Part shown: positions 1-8,821 of the stretch, in pieces | How positions within the stretch are numbered: position 1 is the first letter of the stretch | Layout: each line of letters begins with the position of its first letter | Origin: Flavobacterium oncorhynchi | GTDB lineage: Bacteria; Bacteroidota; Bacteroidia; Flavobacteriales; Flavobacteriaceae | Length of the DNA stretch: 64,000 nt | Direction: 5' to 3' | Assembly: GCF_002217355.1 (NCBI RefSeq) | Contig: NZ_MUHA01000024.1 | Location: 43,273 to 107,272 of the forward strand | Notes under the pieces: model-generated | What the model saw: only the letters and a program-made list of their open reading frames with translations | What the model was told of the DNA's origin: nothing | The model's database searches: none | Translations under genes and position numbers: made by a program

Positions 1-92
1 ATAAAATCTAAACAGAATCTCAAATTAAAATATAAATATACTCTAGAAAATGCGGTTCTACAAGTTTTCTAAAGCAAAGCCATAAAAATAAA

Positions 93-530
93 ATGTACAG
101 TAAAGAAGAATCACAAAGAATAAAAAGAGAATTTTGGGTGGCTTTTGCCGAAAAATACCCGAGAAAATGGGTTCTTTATGATACCAAGATAAAAGATTTC
201 TCTTTCAAGTTTTATGTAGACAATAAAAAAGCTCAGGTTTTAATTGATATCGAACAACGAAGTGATGAAAAGCGAAATGCTTATTTTGAAAAATTAGAAG
301 CCTTAAAAAATATTCTTGATGAAGAATTCATCAAAGATTTAGTTTTTGAAAAAAATCACACTTTAGAAAGCGGTAAAACGATTAGTAGAATCTGGGTCGA
401 GAAAACTGGAGTCGGTTTCAGTAATCGTAATAATTGGGATGCTATTTTTGATTTCTTCAACGAAAACATGCATGCTCTGGAAATGTTTTATCTAGAGTAT
501 GATGAATTTATTAAGGATATTGATGCTTAA
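93..530 (+). CDS. DUF4268 domain-containing protein
   Basis: A 145-residue protein rich in charged and aromatic residues, with no signal peptide or membrane segment, so probably cytoplasmic. The pattern (an N-terminal FWVAFAEKYP-like segment, a central KAQVLIDIEQRSDEKR stretch and a C-terminal acidic helix) matches what I remember of the DUF4268 family, which includes stand-alone proteins and C-terminal parts of nuclease-like proteins. The biochemical role is unknown. It is convergent with the next gene, with 24 bp between the stops. The family call is by recognition of the sequence pattern only. Confidence 0.7.
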   Translation: MYSKEESQRIKREFWVAFAEKYPRKWVLYDTKIKDFSFKFYVDNKKAQVLIDIEQRSDEKRNAYFEKLEALKNILDEEFIKDLVFEKNHTLESGKTISRIWVEKTGVGFSNRNNWDAIFDFFNENMHALEMFYLEYDEFIKDIDA

Positions 531-544
531 AAGAGGTATTAAGA

Positions 545-572
545 TTTTGAGATTCTAAGGTTCTAAGATTTT
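545..572. repeat. TTCTAAG-type heptad repeat
   Basis: Between two convergent stops the sequence repeats the heptad (A)GATTCTAAGGTTCTAAG and overlaps the 3' end of the minus-strand gene. Similar TTAG/CTAAG heptads occur at 13096-13138. They look like a dispersed intergenic repeat of the genome, and no function can be assigned. Confidence 0.45.
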
Positions 573-1022
573 TCTGAACTCCACACCGTAAACAGAAATC
601 ATTACTTTTTGTTTTTCAAGCTCTTCAAGAAAGAATAAAACATCCTGAAATGGTTTTTCAAAATATCTTGTTAAGTGGTAAAAGTCTTTTGTTGTTTTAA
701 GAAACTCGTAAAAAAAATAAGGATCAATATTTCCAACACTTTCTCTATTCCCTAACGAAACCTCAAGAGTTTGCTCTGTTGTCAAATTTTTAAACATGCA
801 ATGTTCACCATGAACATCAAAATACCAATTATCACTAAGAGTTTCGTTACCGTTTAATATATCAGCATTTTCAATTTCATAATAATGGCCTGCTATTATT
901 TTGTCTTTCTCCAGCTGATCGGTCTCATTTATAAGTTTATTAATCAATTCTTCGGCAATGGTTTTAAAAGTATCCATTGCTGCTAGTAATTGATTTACAA
1001 CATTAGTTTCAAGCTTCATCAT
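555..1022 (-). CDS. hypothetical protein, about 155 residues
   Basis: I do not recognise this protein. It has no signal peptide and no membrane segment. The N-terminal third is predicted helical (residues about 5-40) and is followed by a mixed, aromatic-rich region. The start could be either of two adjacent ATG codons (MM). It ends 24 bp from the stop of the convergent DUF4268 gene. Its codon composition resembles its neighbours. It may share a transcript with the gene upstream of it on the minus strand, 15 bp away. Confidence 0.6.
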   Translation of the reverse strand: MMKLETNVVNQLLAAMDTFKTIAEELINKLINETDQLEKDKIIAGHYYEIENADILNGNETLSDNWYFDVHGEHCMFKNLTTEQTLEVSLGNRESVGNIDPYFFYEFLKTTKDFYHLTRYFEKPFQDVLFFLEELEKQKVMISVYGVEFRKILEP

Positions 1023-1037
1023 ATAATTACAATCAGC

Positions 1038-1448
1038 CTAGACATTAAAAATATTATAAACAATAATATGATCGTCGTAATTGATATAAAGCTGTTTACG
1101 ATAATCTTGCTTTTTACGAGTTATAATTGAAAGTTTACATTCTTTTCCGTCATTGTCTTTGCACATAAAGGAATACACAATATCAGTATCATTTTCTTCG
1201 CGTTCGATATAATCTAATATTTTAAAAAGCTGTATTTCTTGTGAGTACACAACAATTCTGTGCTTATCTGTATCTAAAACAACCGAAAGATTTACTAAGT
1301 CAAGATTGGACCACTCGCCCCATTTTCCTTTTTCTGTTTTTTCTAAGACACTAAAACCCGAGGTTTTAAAATGATAAGATTGACCTTGAGCATAATGCAA
1401 TCCAAAACCTAAAAACAATAATACTAAATAAGTGCGTATAGAATTCAT
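1038..1448 (-). CDS. small exported hypothetical protein
   Basis: The start is placed at the ATG at 1446-1448, because the encoded protein then opens with a clear signal peptide (MNSIRTYLVLLFLGFGLHYA, with likely cleavage after AQG). The longer open frame would overlap the upstream flavoprotein gene and would bury this signal. The mature part is about 115 residues, beta-rich, with two cysteines near the middle (FMCKD and ECKLS). I do not recognise a family. Export to the periplasm is likely. It lies 19 bp downstream of the nitronate monooxygenase-like gene, probably in the same transcript. Confidence 0.6.
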   Translation of the reverse strand: MNSIRTYLVLLFLGFGLHYAQGQSYHFKTSGFSVLEKTEKGKWGEWSNLDLVNLSVVLDTDKHRIVVYSQEIQLFKILDYIEREENDTDIVYSFMCKDNDGKECKLSIITRKKQDYRKQLYINYDDHIIVYNIFNV

Positions 1449-1467
1449 ATAAATTTCTTGCGGGTAA

Positions 1468-2412
1468 TTAAAACTCAAATGTAGCTTTTTCTTTGCGTGC
1501 AGATTCAAAATCGACTATCATTTCTTGAACAATTTGCTCTACAGGCAAAATTTCGTGAATTAATCCCGCAACCTGTCCAATCTCTAATTCGCCTTCTTCA
1601 AGATCTCCTTCAAACATTCCTCTCTTAGCTCTCGCCCTACCTAATAGCTGAACTAAATCTTCTTTAGATGGACATTTTTCATACAAGTCCTGAACATCTT
1701 GATAAAACTTATTTTTTACCAATCTAACAGGAGCTAATTCCTTCAATGTCAACTGAGTTCCTCCCTCTTTTATATTAACTATTGTTTGCTTAAAATTATT
1801 GTGAGCCGAAGATTCTATTGAAGCTGCAAAACGGCTTCCAACCTGAACGCCATCGGCACCCAAAATCATTGCCGCAAGCATCCCTCTTCCTGTTGCAATT
1901 CCGCCGGCAGCGATAATAGGAATCTGCACTTTTTCTTTCACCATCGGAATCAAAGTCAACGTTGTTGTTTCTTCACGTCCATTATGACCTCCAGCTTCAA
2001 AACCTTCAGCAACAATAGCATCAACACCGGCTTCTTGGGCTTTTAAAGCAAAAACACTGCTGCTTACTACATGAACTACAGTAATTCCTTTTTCTTTTAA
2101 AAAGGAAGTCCATGTTTTAGGATTTCCTGCAGAAGTAAAAACGATTTTAACTCCCTCTTCGACCACAATATTCATTATATCTTCAATATTAGGATATAAC
2201 ATAGGAATATTAACGCCAAAAGGTTTGTCTGTCGCCTTTTTACATTTTTGAATATGTTCTCTTAAAACTTCAGGATACATTGATCCAGCGCCTATTAGAC
2301 CTAAACCGCCTGAGTTACTAACAGCCGAAGCCAGTTTGTAACCACTGTTCCAGATCATACCGCCTTGTATTATTGGATATTTTATATTGAAGAGTTTGGT
2401 AATTTTGTTCAT
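1468..2412 (-). CDS. nitronate monooxygenase / 2-nitropropane dioxygenase-like flavoprotein
   Basis: This 314-residue protein has the TIM-barrel FMN-binding features of the nitronate monooxygenase/FabK superfamily: PIIQGGM at residues 13-19, GGLGLIGAG at 35-43, EGFEAGGHNG with the conserved histidine at 143, GGIATGRG at 170-177 and GADGVQVGSRF at 185-195 for phosphate binding. Members oxidise alkyl nitronates with oxygen, or act as NAD(P)H:quinone or enoyl-ACP reductases. The exact substrate cannot be told from sequence. No signal peptide is seen, so it is cytoplasmic. Length is normal for the family. It precedes the small exported protein on the same strand and follows the S8 protease gene by 13 bp. 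Confidence 0.85.
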   Translation of the reverse strand: MNKITKLFNIKYPIIQGGMIWNSGYKLASAVSNSGGLGLIGAGSMYPEVLREHIQKCKKATDKPFGVNIPMLYPNIEDIMNIVVEEGVKIVFTSAGNPKTWTSFLKEKGITVVHVVSSSVFALKAQEAGVDAIVAEGFEAGGHNGREETTTLTLIPMVKEKVQIPIIAAGGIATGRGMLAAMILGADGVQVGSRFAASIESSAHNNFKQTIVNIKEGGTQLTLKELAPVRLVKNKFYQDVQDLYEKCPSKEDLVQLLGRARAKRGMFEGDLEEGELEIGQVAGLIHEILPVEQIVQEMIVDFESARKEKATFEF

Positions 2413-2425
2413 GCAGATTGGGCTG

Positions 2426-4027
2426 TTATTGTTTGATTATTTTTCCTGTCTTATGCAGACCTTCACTATCAAAAGTATAAAAGTAAAGTCCGCTGGTTAG
2501 AGTTTCAACAGAAAGTAATGGATTTTGATTTGTGATTTCTTTTTCTATTAATTTCTGCCCTAAAATAGAGTAAATTGAAACTGATGCTTTAGGATTAGTA
2601 AATGAAAAAGAAATATTAGTTTGAACTGGATTTGGATAAACCAAAAAATCGGCAGCATATTGAAACGTTTCTACACCTAAGGTTGAACCAAAATTTGGAA
2701 TTCCGTACCCATAATTATTATCAGGACTAGTATAGCGATCTGCAGACTGCAGTATCATTTGTCTAATTTCTTTGTTATTTTTTGATGGAAAAGCCTGCCA
2801 AAGACAAGCTGCCATTCCTGCCATTATTGGACAAGCAAAAGAAGTTCCATTTGTCGTTCCGATATTTCCCGCTGCATTAGAAACAACCGCCGCAACACCT
2901 TGAGCCATAACATCCGGCTTAATTCGATTATCAAAACTTGGCCCGATAGAACTTGAACCTGCTTTAACTTTTGAAGCATTAACAGAACCTACGGTAATAA
3001 CCGAAACCGCATCTGCGGGCCCGCCAATATGCGGCTCTGCAGTTGTTCCTTCATTTCCAGCTGCAGCCACTACAATCATTCCCTTACTAAAAGCTATTTC
3101 AGCACCTCTTGAAATAAAATTTGTTGTGCCATTCATATCGCTGTAGGTATGACTATAACTAGGCTCGTCATATCCAAAATAGCCTAATGAGGTTGTAATA
3201 ATATCAGCTCCAAAAGCATCTGCCTGCTCTGCCGCTTCAACCCAATACGATTCTTCAACAGGATTTTCACTGGCATTATCTTCTGTAATAAACAAATAAT
3301 AAAAAGCATCGGGCGCAGTTCCCACCAAAGAATTTTCCGTATAGCCGCCCATTGTAGACAAAACTGAGGTTCCATGACTGTTGCCAGAATAAAAATCAGC
3401 ACTTCTATTTACATAGTCGTAACCGCCTAAAATCAAATTATTATCTCTTAATCTCTTAAAAGGCTGCGCTGTATTAACTCCTGGAAAACCTCCGTCTAAA
3501 ACAGCAATTATTTTACCTGAACCTGTATAGTTCTGTTGATGCAATACTTGCCCATTCAACATTTGAATTTGATTTGCCGAATTCCCGTAAGCATAATCAA
3601 TTGTTGTATTTAGCTTTTCTTTTGTTTTTGCCGCAGCATGAACAGCTGCTGGTTTTGCTGTTGTGTTTAAAGCTTTATTAGCAAAAACTATTTTATCAAT
3701 AAAAGCAAAGGATTTTAATGTTGTAATATTGGATTGCGTACCTCTAATATGAACTGCATTGAGCCATTTTGACTGCGCCATTACAGAAATTCCCGTGCTT
3801 GCTTTAACCTGATTTACATAGGTTATTTCAATGGGAGCATCTGAAATATTTAAGGCAATATTTTGTTTTGTACGACGGTCTAAAGATCGTTGTGATAATG
3901 TTTGTGATGGATTATTAAAAAAGTCCTGAGCATTTGGTTTTCCAGTAAAATATACCCAAGCATCTTCACTCTGAGCAAATGCCAAAGTGGAAACGAATAT
4001 TAAAAGAAAAACAAAATAATGTCGCAT
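2426..4027 (-). CDS. S8 (subtilisin-like) serine protease with type IX secretion sorting domain
   Basis: A 533-residue secreted protease. Residues 1-18 form a signal peptide ending LAFA. The catalytic triad is visible: Asp178 in AVLDGG, His219 in NSHGTS and Ser396 in NGTSFACP, with the oxyanion Asn325 in AAGNEG. Residues about 460-533 form a T9SS type A sorting domain (YPNP near its start, SIYSILGQ in the middle, GLYFYTF and a terminal KTGKIIKQ), so the protein is expected to be exported across the outer membrane by the gliding-linked type IX system. Subtilases of this kind degrade external protein. It sits between mnmA and the flavoprotein gene on the same strand. Confidence 0.92.
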   Translation of the reverse strand: MRHYFVFLLIFVSTLAFAQSEDAWVYFTGKPNAQDFFNNPSQTLSQRSLDRRTKQNIALNISDAPIEITYVNQVKASTGISVMAQSKWLNAVHIRGTQSNITTLKSFAFIDKIVFANKALNTTAKPAAVHAAAKTKEKLNTTIDYAYGNSANQIQMLNGQVLHQQNYTGSGKIIAVLDGGFPGVNTAQPFKRLRDNNLILGGYDYVNRSADFYSGNSHGTSVLSTMGGYTENSLVGTAPDAFYYLFITEDNASENPVEESYWVEAAEQADAFGADIITTSLGYFGYDEPSYSHTYSDMNGTTNFISRGAEIAFSKGMIVVAAAGNEGTTAEPHIGGPADAVSVITVGSVNASKVKAGSSSIGPSFDNRIKPDVMAQGVAAVVSNAAGNIGTTNGTSFACPIMAGMAACLWQAFPSKNNKEIRQMILQSADRYTSPDNNYGYGIPNFGSTLGVETFQYAADFLVYPNPVQTNISFSFTNPKASVSIYSILGQKLIEKEITNQNPLLSVETLTSGLYFYTFDSEGLHKTGKIIKQ

Positions 4028-4029
4028 AA

Positions 4030-4065
4030 ATACTTTTTTAAAAGGAAAACCCCGTAAAAAAGTAT
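4030..4065 (-). other. AT-rich 11-bp inverted repeat between mnmA and the protease gene
   Basis: ATACTTTTTTA at 4030-4040 is perfectly complementary to TAAAAAAGTAT at 4055-4065, with a 14-nt loop. It sits just downstream of the mnmA stop and touches the 5' side of the protease gene. It could be a weak terminator or leader hairpin. The stem has few G-C pairs, so confidence is low. Confidence 0.35.
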
Positions 4066-4069
4066 AAAG

Positions 4070-5257
4070 CTAAGAAATTACTCCCGAACCAACTAATTCA
4101 TTTTCTAAATACCAAGCTGCAAATTGACCTTCGGTAATGGCAGATTGAGGCTCTTCAAAACGAACATACATTCCATCTTCAAATTGATGTAAAGTGGCTT
4201 TTTGCAAAGGTTGACGATAACGAATTCTAGCCATTACTTCCATCGTTTCACCAGTTTTCAAAGTCAAATCTGTGCGAATCCAATGTATTTCAGATTTCCC
4301 AACAAACAAGGCTTTTTTAAATAAACCTGGATGATTGCTCGTTAATCCTGTATAAATAGTATTGGTATCAACATCAGTCGCAATAACAAACAAAGGATCT
4401 GTGGTACCGCCAACATTTAGACCTTTTCGTTGTCCGTTAGTAAAATAATGTGCTCCTTGATGATTGCCCATTATTTTTCCCATTGTTGGAATATATTGTG
4501 GTTTTTGAGCTTCTAATTTTAATTCCTCTTCCAGTGATAAACCAGCTGGTTTCTCGATATTGTAAATCGGATCGTTTTTATCTATCTGAACAATTTTACC
4601 TTCTTTTGGCTGTAATTTTTGTTGTAAAAATTCTGGCAGACGTACTTTTCCAATAAAGCATAATCCTTGCGAATCTTTCTTTTCGGCAGTAACCAATTCC
4701 ATTTCAGCAGCTATTTCACGAACTTCTGGTTTAGTTAAAGCTCCAATTGGAAACAAAGCTTTTGATAATTGTTCTTGCGATAATTGACATAAAAAGTAAG
4801 ATTGATCTTTGTTAACATCATTTCCGGCAACTAATTGATATACCGTTTTTCCGTCCACTTCAATTTCACTTTTTTGGCAATAATGTCCAGTTGCAACATA
4901 ATCTGCTCCCAGACTTAATGCAATTTTCATAAACACATCAAATTTGATTTCGCGGTTACAAAGCACATCAGGATTTGGAGTTCTTCCTTTTTCATATTCA
5001 TTGAACATATAGTCAACGATTTTTTCTTTGTATTGCTCGCTTAAATCAACAGTTTGAAACGGTATGCCAAGTTTTTCAGCAACTAATAAAGCATCATTAC
5101 TATCTTCTAACCAAGGACATTCGTTAGAAATAGTAACTGAATCATCGTGCCAATTTTTCATAAAAAGCCCAATAACTTCGTATCCTTGCTGCTGTAATAA
5201 ATAAGCTGCAACACTAGAATCTACTCCACCTGAAAGACCAACAACTACACGTTTCAT
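4070..5257 (-). CDS. mnmA: tRNA-specific 2-thiouridylase MnmA
   Basis: MnmA activates U34 of Lys, Glu and Gln tRNAs with ATP and inserts sulfur at C2. The protein begins [15 protein letters not shown], giving the PP-loop SGGVDSS at residues 8-14. The catalytic cysteines are seen in [11 protein letters not shown] and QGLCFIGK, and the GMEGVARI-like C-terminal barrel is replaced by the usual [12 protein letters not shown] segment. I chose the ATG at 5257 rather than an earlier frame opening. It gives the family-standard N-terminus (395 residues), and a TACCTTTG (TAnnTTTG-type -7 element, minus strand, 5286-5293) lies immediately upstream, inside the rejected extension. It is a cytoplasmic housekeeping gene. 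Confidence 0.95.
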   Translation of the reverse strand: MKRVVVGLSGGVDSSVAAYLLQQQGYEVIGLFMKNWHDDSVTISNECPWLEDSNDALLVAEKLGIPFQTVDLSEQYKEKIVDYMFNEYEKGRTPNPDVLCNREIKFDVFMKIALSLGADYVATGHYCQKSEIEVDGKTVYQLVAGNDVNKDQSYFLCQLSQEQLSKALFPIGALTKPEVREIAAEMELVTAEKKDSQGLCFIGKVRLPEFLQQKLQPKEGKIVQIDKNDPIYNIEKPAGLSLEEELKLEAQKPQYIPTMGKIMGNHQGAHYFTNGQRKGLNVGGTTDPLFVIATDVDTNTIYTGLTSNHPGLFKKALFVGKSEIHWIRTDLTLKTGETMEVMARIRYRQPLQKATLHQFEDGMYVRFEEPQSAITEGQFAAWYLENELVGSGVIS

Positions 5258-5398
5258 TTTAAAATGTTTATATTTTACAAGGGTGCAAAGGTAAGCCAAA
5301 TTATAGATAATTGCAGTAGTTTTAATTGGTTTATATAATCCTACGGTAGATAAAACTTATTGTTTAATTAATTACTTTTATTATTCAATAAAATCGTC

Positions 5399-7276
5399 AT
5401 GCAAAAATACATTTACACTCTGTTATTCTATTTTGTTTTGATGTCTTTAAGTGCTCAAAAGCACTCGTCAACACTATCAGATTATGAAGCTTTTAAGGCA
5501 TTTAGAGGAAAACCTTTGTCTGATAAATTTTCGAATATAGAATCTGTAAAAGTAATCTATGATTTAAGGAAACAGAAAATGTATTATTTCAACAGTACAT
5601 TGATTCCGCTTCATTATGATTTTGCACTAAATTATCTGCATTACAATCAAGATTTAGAAGTTTTTAATAATGAGAACTACAGCAATACTCAAAAAGACCG
5701 TGACTTTTTACTCGGAAATTTAAATCATATAAAAGGAACAGATAAATGGATTTTTGAACTCGCAGCTTCAGATCGTATGCCGATCCCGCTTATAGAGCGC
5801 TTCTTTAATCTTGTGATAAATTCGACTTTTATTGGAAAAAAACTAAAATTCTATTTGAACAATCCTGAGCAAATGGAATGGTTTCAGCAGAATAAGTTTA
5901 AAATTCCCTGCGTAAAATCAGATTATATCTTTAATGAACTTACCTACCAAGAAGTGGTTTCTGGAAGTAATATTGGTATCCTAAAACAATATAAAATCAA
6001 AGATTTAGAACGGATCAAGCCCAATTCGAATGAAATTGTAATTTTAGACGGTACGCCAGATGTTTTGCCTAATGTAAGAGGAATTATTGTAAATGAACTG
6101 CAAACGCCATTAAGCCATTTAGTTCTTTTAGGAAAAAACCGAAAAATCCCTATTATGGCTTATACTAAGGTTTTTAAAGATACAAACATCAACAAACTGC
6201 TTTCTAAAAAAGTGGAATTAAAAATTGAAGTTGATACTTTTTTCATCAAAGAAACAGATAAAAAAATAGTCGAAAAGGTAAATTCTAAAAAGAAGGAACT
6301 TACAATTGACAACACCGTTACTGATCTCGTTGATTTATCTAAAATCCCAAAAAAGGGAGTAAATTATATTGGATCAAAAGCTCAAAACATGGCTTATTTA
6401 ATTGCTGTTTCGAAAGAAATTCCATTTAAAACACCAGAAAATGCACATGCAATTCCGTTTTATTTTTATACCAAACACATTCAAAAAGAATCAATTTCGC
6501 CATTAATCAGTGAACTTTTAACTTCCACAAAGAAAGATTCAGCGATTTGGGTCAACAAACAATTGAAAAAAATTCGGGATGCCATCAAAAAGGAGCCTGT
6601 TGATCCTTTATTAATAGCAAAACTAAATGAAACATTTAAAAATGCTCAATTCAAAAACTTTAGATTTCGCTCCTCAACTAATGCCGAAGATCTTGATGAT
6701 TTTAATGGTGCTGGATTATACGATTCTAAAACAGGAATTTTAGGCGACAGCATTAAAACTTTCGAAAAAGCCATTAAACAAGTCTGGGCCAGTGTTTGGA
6801 ACGAAGCTTCGTATAACGAAAGAGAACTTTTTGGAATCGATCAGCATAATATAGCAATGGGGATTTTAGTACATCGTTCTTTTCCCGATGAATTAGCCAA
6901 TGGCGTTATCATTACAAAAAACATCTTCAGAGAGAACTTTCCAGGTATTACGGTTAATATCCAAAAAGGAGAAAACTCTGTTGTAAAACCCGAAAAAGGC
7001 GAAATCTGCGAGCAATTTGTCGCTTATCATTTTAATTCTGGAACTAATGATGACGATTTTGATATTGATTATACTTCAATTTCAAATTTAAACAATAACG
7101 AGCCTTTACTGAGCCGAAAAGAAATGAGCCGGCTTTTTCTTGTGAGCAGCAAAATTGAAGAAAAAATGTATCGTTACTGGCGGAAAAACACCTATCATCC
7201 AGTTGATATTGAATTTAAAATTGTGGGAGAAAACAGAGATCTTTACATCAAACAGGTTAGACCGTTTAATGAATAA
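5399..7276 (+). CDS. exported PEP/pyruvate-dikinase-like protein (phosphohistidine domain plus ATP-binding domain)
   Basis: A 625-residue protein with an apparent signal peptide (residues 1-19, ending SLSAQ). Residues about 200-270 resemble the swivelling phosphohistidine domain, with TPLSHLVLLGKNRKIP placing the candidate phosphorylated histidine near residue 240. Residues about 325-620 resemble the PEP/pyruvate dikinase ATP-binding domain, with RFRSSTNAEDLDDFNGAG near 420-440 and a terminal LYIKQVRP. The order His domain then nucleotide domain is that of plant glucan water dikinases, not of PEP synthase. The substrate is unknown. An ATP-dependent fold behind a signal peptide is odd: the N-terminus could be a membrane anchor, or the enzyme could be inactive. 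It is tail-to-tail with the next gene, with no bases between the stops. Confidence 0.75.
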   Translation: MQKYIYTLLFYFVLMSLSAQKHSSTLSDYEAFKAFRGKPLSDKFSNIESVKVIYDLRKQKMYYFNSTLIPLHYDFALNYLHYNQDLEVFNNENYSNTQKDRDFLLGNLNHIKGTDKWIFELAASDRMPIPLIERFFNLVINSTFIGKKLKFYLNNPEQMEWFQQNKFKIPCVKSDYIFNELTYQEVVSGSNIGILKQYKIKDLERIKPNSNEIVILDGTPDVLPNVRGIIVNELQTPLSHLVLLGKNRKIPIMAYTKVFKDTNINKLLSKKVELKIEVDTFFIKETDKKIVEKVNSKKKELTIDNTVTDLVDLSKIPKKGVNYIGSKAQNMAYLIAVSKEIPFKTPENAHAIPFYFYTKHIQKESISPLISELLTSTKKDSAIWVNKQLKKIRDAIKKEPVDPLLIAKLNETFKNAQFKNFRFRSSTNAEDLDDFNGAGLYDSKTGILGDSIKTFEKAIKQVWASVWNEASYNERELFGIDQHNIAMGILVHRSFPDELANGVIITKNIFRENFPGITVNIQKGENSVVKPEKGEICEQFVAYHFNSGTNDDDFDIDYTSISNLNNNEPLLSRKEMSRLFLVSSKIEEKMYRYWRKNTYHPVDIEFKIVGENRDLYIKQVRPFNE

Positions 7277-7834
7277 TCAATAAAAAACTAACAGATCAAT
7301 TTCATTTGAAACGGTATTGACCAAAACAATTTTAAAGTCAAAATCTTCAAGATTAATTTTTTCCTGAATTGCTTTTCTAATGTTTCCGTTTTCTAAAGAA
7401 AAATCGCTTATCAGCGGGATTTTTACATCTACAGTATTCAAATACTTTGAAGCTTTTTTATTGACGATCATCGAAGCTGCGATATAAAAACCGATTATGA
7501 TGATTTGGAAAAATAAAAGGATCTCGATTTTTTCAAAAGGATACATAATATCTAAAATCGAAAGTGTGATAGTGGCAAAAAGAAAAATTATTGCATTTAC
7601 AGTAAAAGACTGTGTTCTAAACCTAAGAATAGAAAAAATAGCAAACAAGCCAAATCCTATTCCAACACCAATTTCTATTTTGGTAAACAAATAGCAAAGT
7701 GAAAAGGTACAAAGACCAACGATAACCATCAACGGATTTATAGTTTCATTATCTTTTCTGTTAGAGAAAAAATACAAAACCAGAATTGAAAAAAACAATA
7801 ATAAAAATCTTCCAATAAGTTCGTTTAAATCCAT
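7277..7834 (-). CDS. DUF4956 family membrane protein
   Basis: A 185-residue protein with about five membrane segments (residues roughly 9-23, 34-50, 55-70, 79-95 and 104-122) and a soluble C-terminal tail of about 60 residues. The GVGIGFGLFAIFSILRFRT motif and the architecture match DUF4956 proteins, which are often found beside polyphosphate-polymerase-like VTC domain genes. No such partner is seen here. The role is unknown; it is probably an inner-membrane protein. It stops directly against the stop of the convergent dikinase-like gene. Confidence 0.75.
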   Translation of the reverse strand: MDLNELIGRFLLLFFSILVLYFFSNRKDNETINPLMVIVGLCTFSLCYLFTKIEIGVGIGFGLFAIFSILRFRTQSFTVNAIIFLFATITLSILDIMYPFEKIEILLFFQIIIIGFYIAASMIVNKKASKYLNTVDVKIPLISDFSLENGNIRKAIQEKINLEDFDFKIVLVNTVSNEIDLLVFY

Positions 7835-7913
7835 TTACTCAAAGTATTAGTAAATCAAATTTAGAAAAAAGATTGCTACAAACTTCCAATTCTAGTTTAA
7901 ACAAAAAAAAGTC

Positions 7914-7985
7914 TGCCACGAATACCCCTAATTTGTACAAATTTTTATAAAAAAGTAATTCGTGGAAATTAGTGGAATTCGCAGC
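7914..7985. repeat. imperfect 30-bp inverted repeat (Flavobacterium CACGAATT-type intergenic element)
   Basis: The arm at 7914-7943 (starting TGCCACGAAT) pairs with the arm at 7956-7985 with about seven mismatches. Related words (AATTCGTGG / CCACGAATT) occur at 13038-13088 and 61437-61552. It lies just downstream of the MORN-repeat gene on the minus strand and may end its transcript. Confidence 0.55.
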
Positions 7986-8009
7986 AAAAAATAATCTGCA
8001 ATAAATTCT

Positions 8010-8726
8010 TTATTCTTTTATTGGTTTTGAATCAGCTTGATAACTGCTTTTAGGGTCACTCATGTTTACTTCTTTGAGTAACTTTCCACCAGCATAAAAT
8101 TGCCACATCCCAGCTTTTTTTCCATTCACAAACTTTCCTTTTGAAGCTACTGCTCCATCAGAATCATAAAAAACAGCATCACCGTTATACAAATTATCTT
8201 TATAAGTCGTTTGCTCTAGAAGCTTTCCGTTTTGCCCGTATTTTTTATAAACCCCATCTTTGCTCCCATTCTTATAAGTCATTTCTTCGGCAATTTTAGA
8301 ATCTGGATAATAAATAAATTTCATCCCTTCCAATTTTCCATTTTTATAGTTTTCAAGCATCATAACTATTTTAGAAGCTTTATGATAATACTTCCATTCG
8401 CCCTCATGCGCTTTCCCAACTTCCTTACCTTCGCTTACTTTATTCTTGCTCTGATCAAAAAATGTTGTATATGAACTTCCATCATTTGCAGTAAAGTCAC
8501 GTGTTGCAATAACATCGCCTTTTTTTGTATCATCAAAAAATTTAAAAACACCAGTCTCTTTTCCGTGACTGAATGTTCCTTCATAACGAGGACGTTTAGA
8601 AACTTCATAAACTCCTTTCCAAACTCCATCTTTCTTACCGTTTACATCATTTTTATTAAAATCTTGTGCAGATAAAAAACAGGTGCATAAGAAAAGTAAT
8701 CCTACTATTATTTTTTTATAAATCAT
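8010..8726 (-). CDS. secreted MORN-repeat (YwqK-like) protein
   Basis: A 238-residue protein with a signal peptide at residues 1-20 (LLFLCTCFLSAQ; the Cys-containing stretch is not a convincing lipobox). The rest is a series of MORN-variant repeats of the form DGxWKxYYxxGKLxxExxYKNGKxxG, clear at roughly residues 35-55, 105-125, 130-150, 155-175, 178-198 and 200-220. Such repeats are found in the broad YwqK-type family, sometimes annotated as antitoxins although there is no toxin here. The function is unknown. It is probably periplasmic or surface-attached. Confidence 0.75.
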   Translation of the reverse strand: MIYKKIIVGLLFLCTCFLSAQDFNKNDVNGKKDGVWKGVYEVSKRPRYEGTFSHGKETGVFKFFDDTKKGDVIATRDFTANDGSSYTTFFDQSKNKVSEGKEVGKAHEGEWKYYHKASKIVMMLENYKNGKLEGMKFIYYPDSKIAEEMTYKNGSKDGVYKKYGQNGKLLEQTTYKDNLYNGDAVFYDSDGAVASKGKFVNGKKAGMWQFYAGGKLLKEVNMSDPKSSYQADSKPIKE

Positions 8727-8789
8727 ATTGTAATCAATTTTAAACTTTAACGAAAATGAGGTTCATAAAGTATAGCATAGATATAAAAA

Positions 8790-8815
8790 AATCTCGACTG
8801 AATCGAGATTTTTTT
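8790..8815 (-). terminator. intrinsic terminator of yidC
   Basis: ATCTCGA at 8791-8797 and TCGAGAT at 8803-8809 form a 7-bp stem with a 5-nt loop, flanked by A-runs and T-runs on both sides. It lies a few bases after the yidC stop on the minus strand, before the next minus-strand gene (8726). Confidence 0.8.
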
Positions 8816-8821
8816 ACTTTC

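Noticed and set aside
5258..5299. Upstream extension of mnmA
   Set aside because: Overlaps a TAnnTTTG element and lacks family similarity; ATG at 5257 gives the normal N-terminus.
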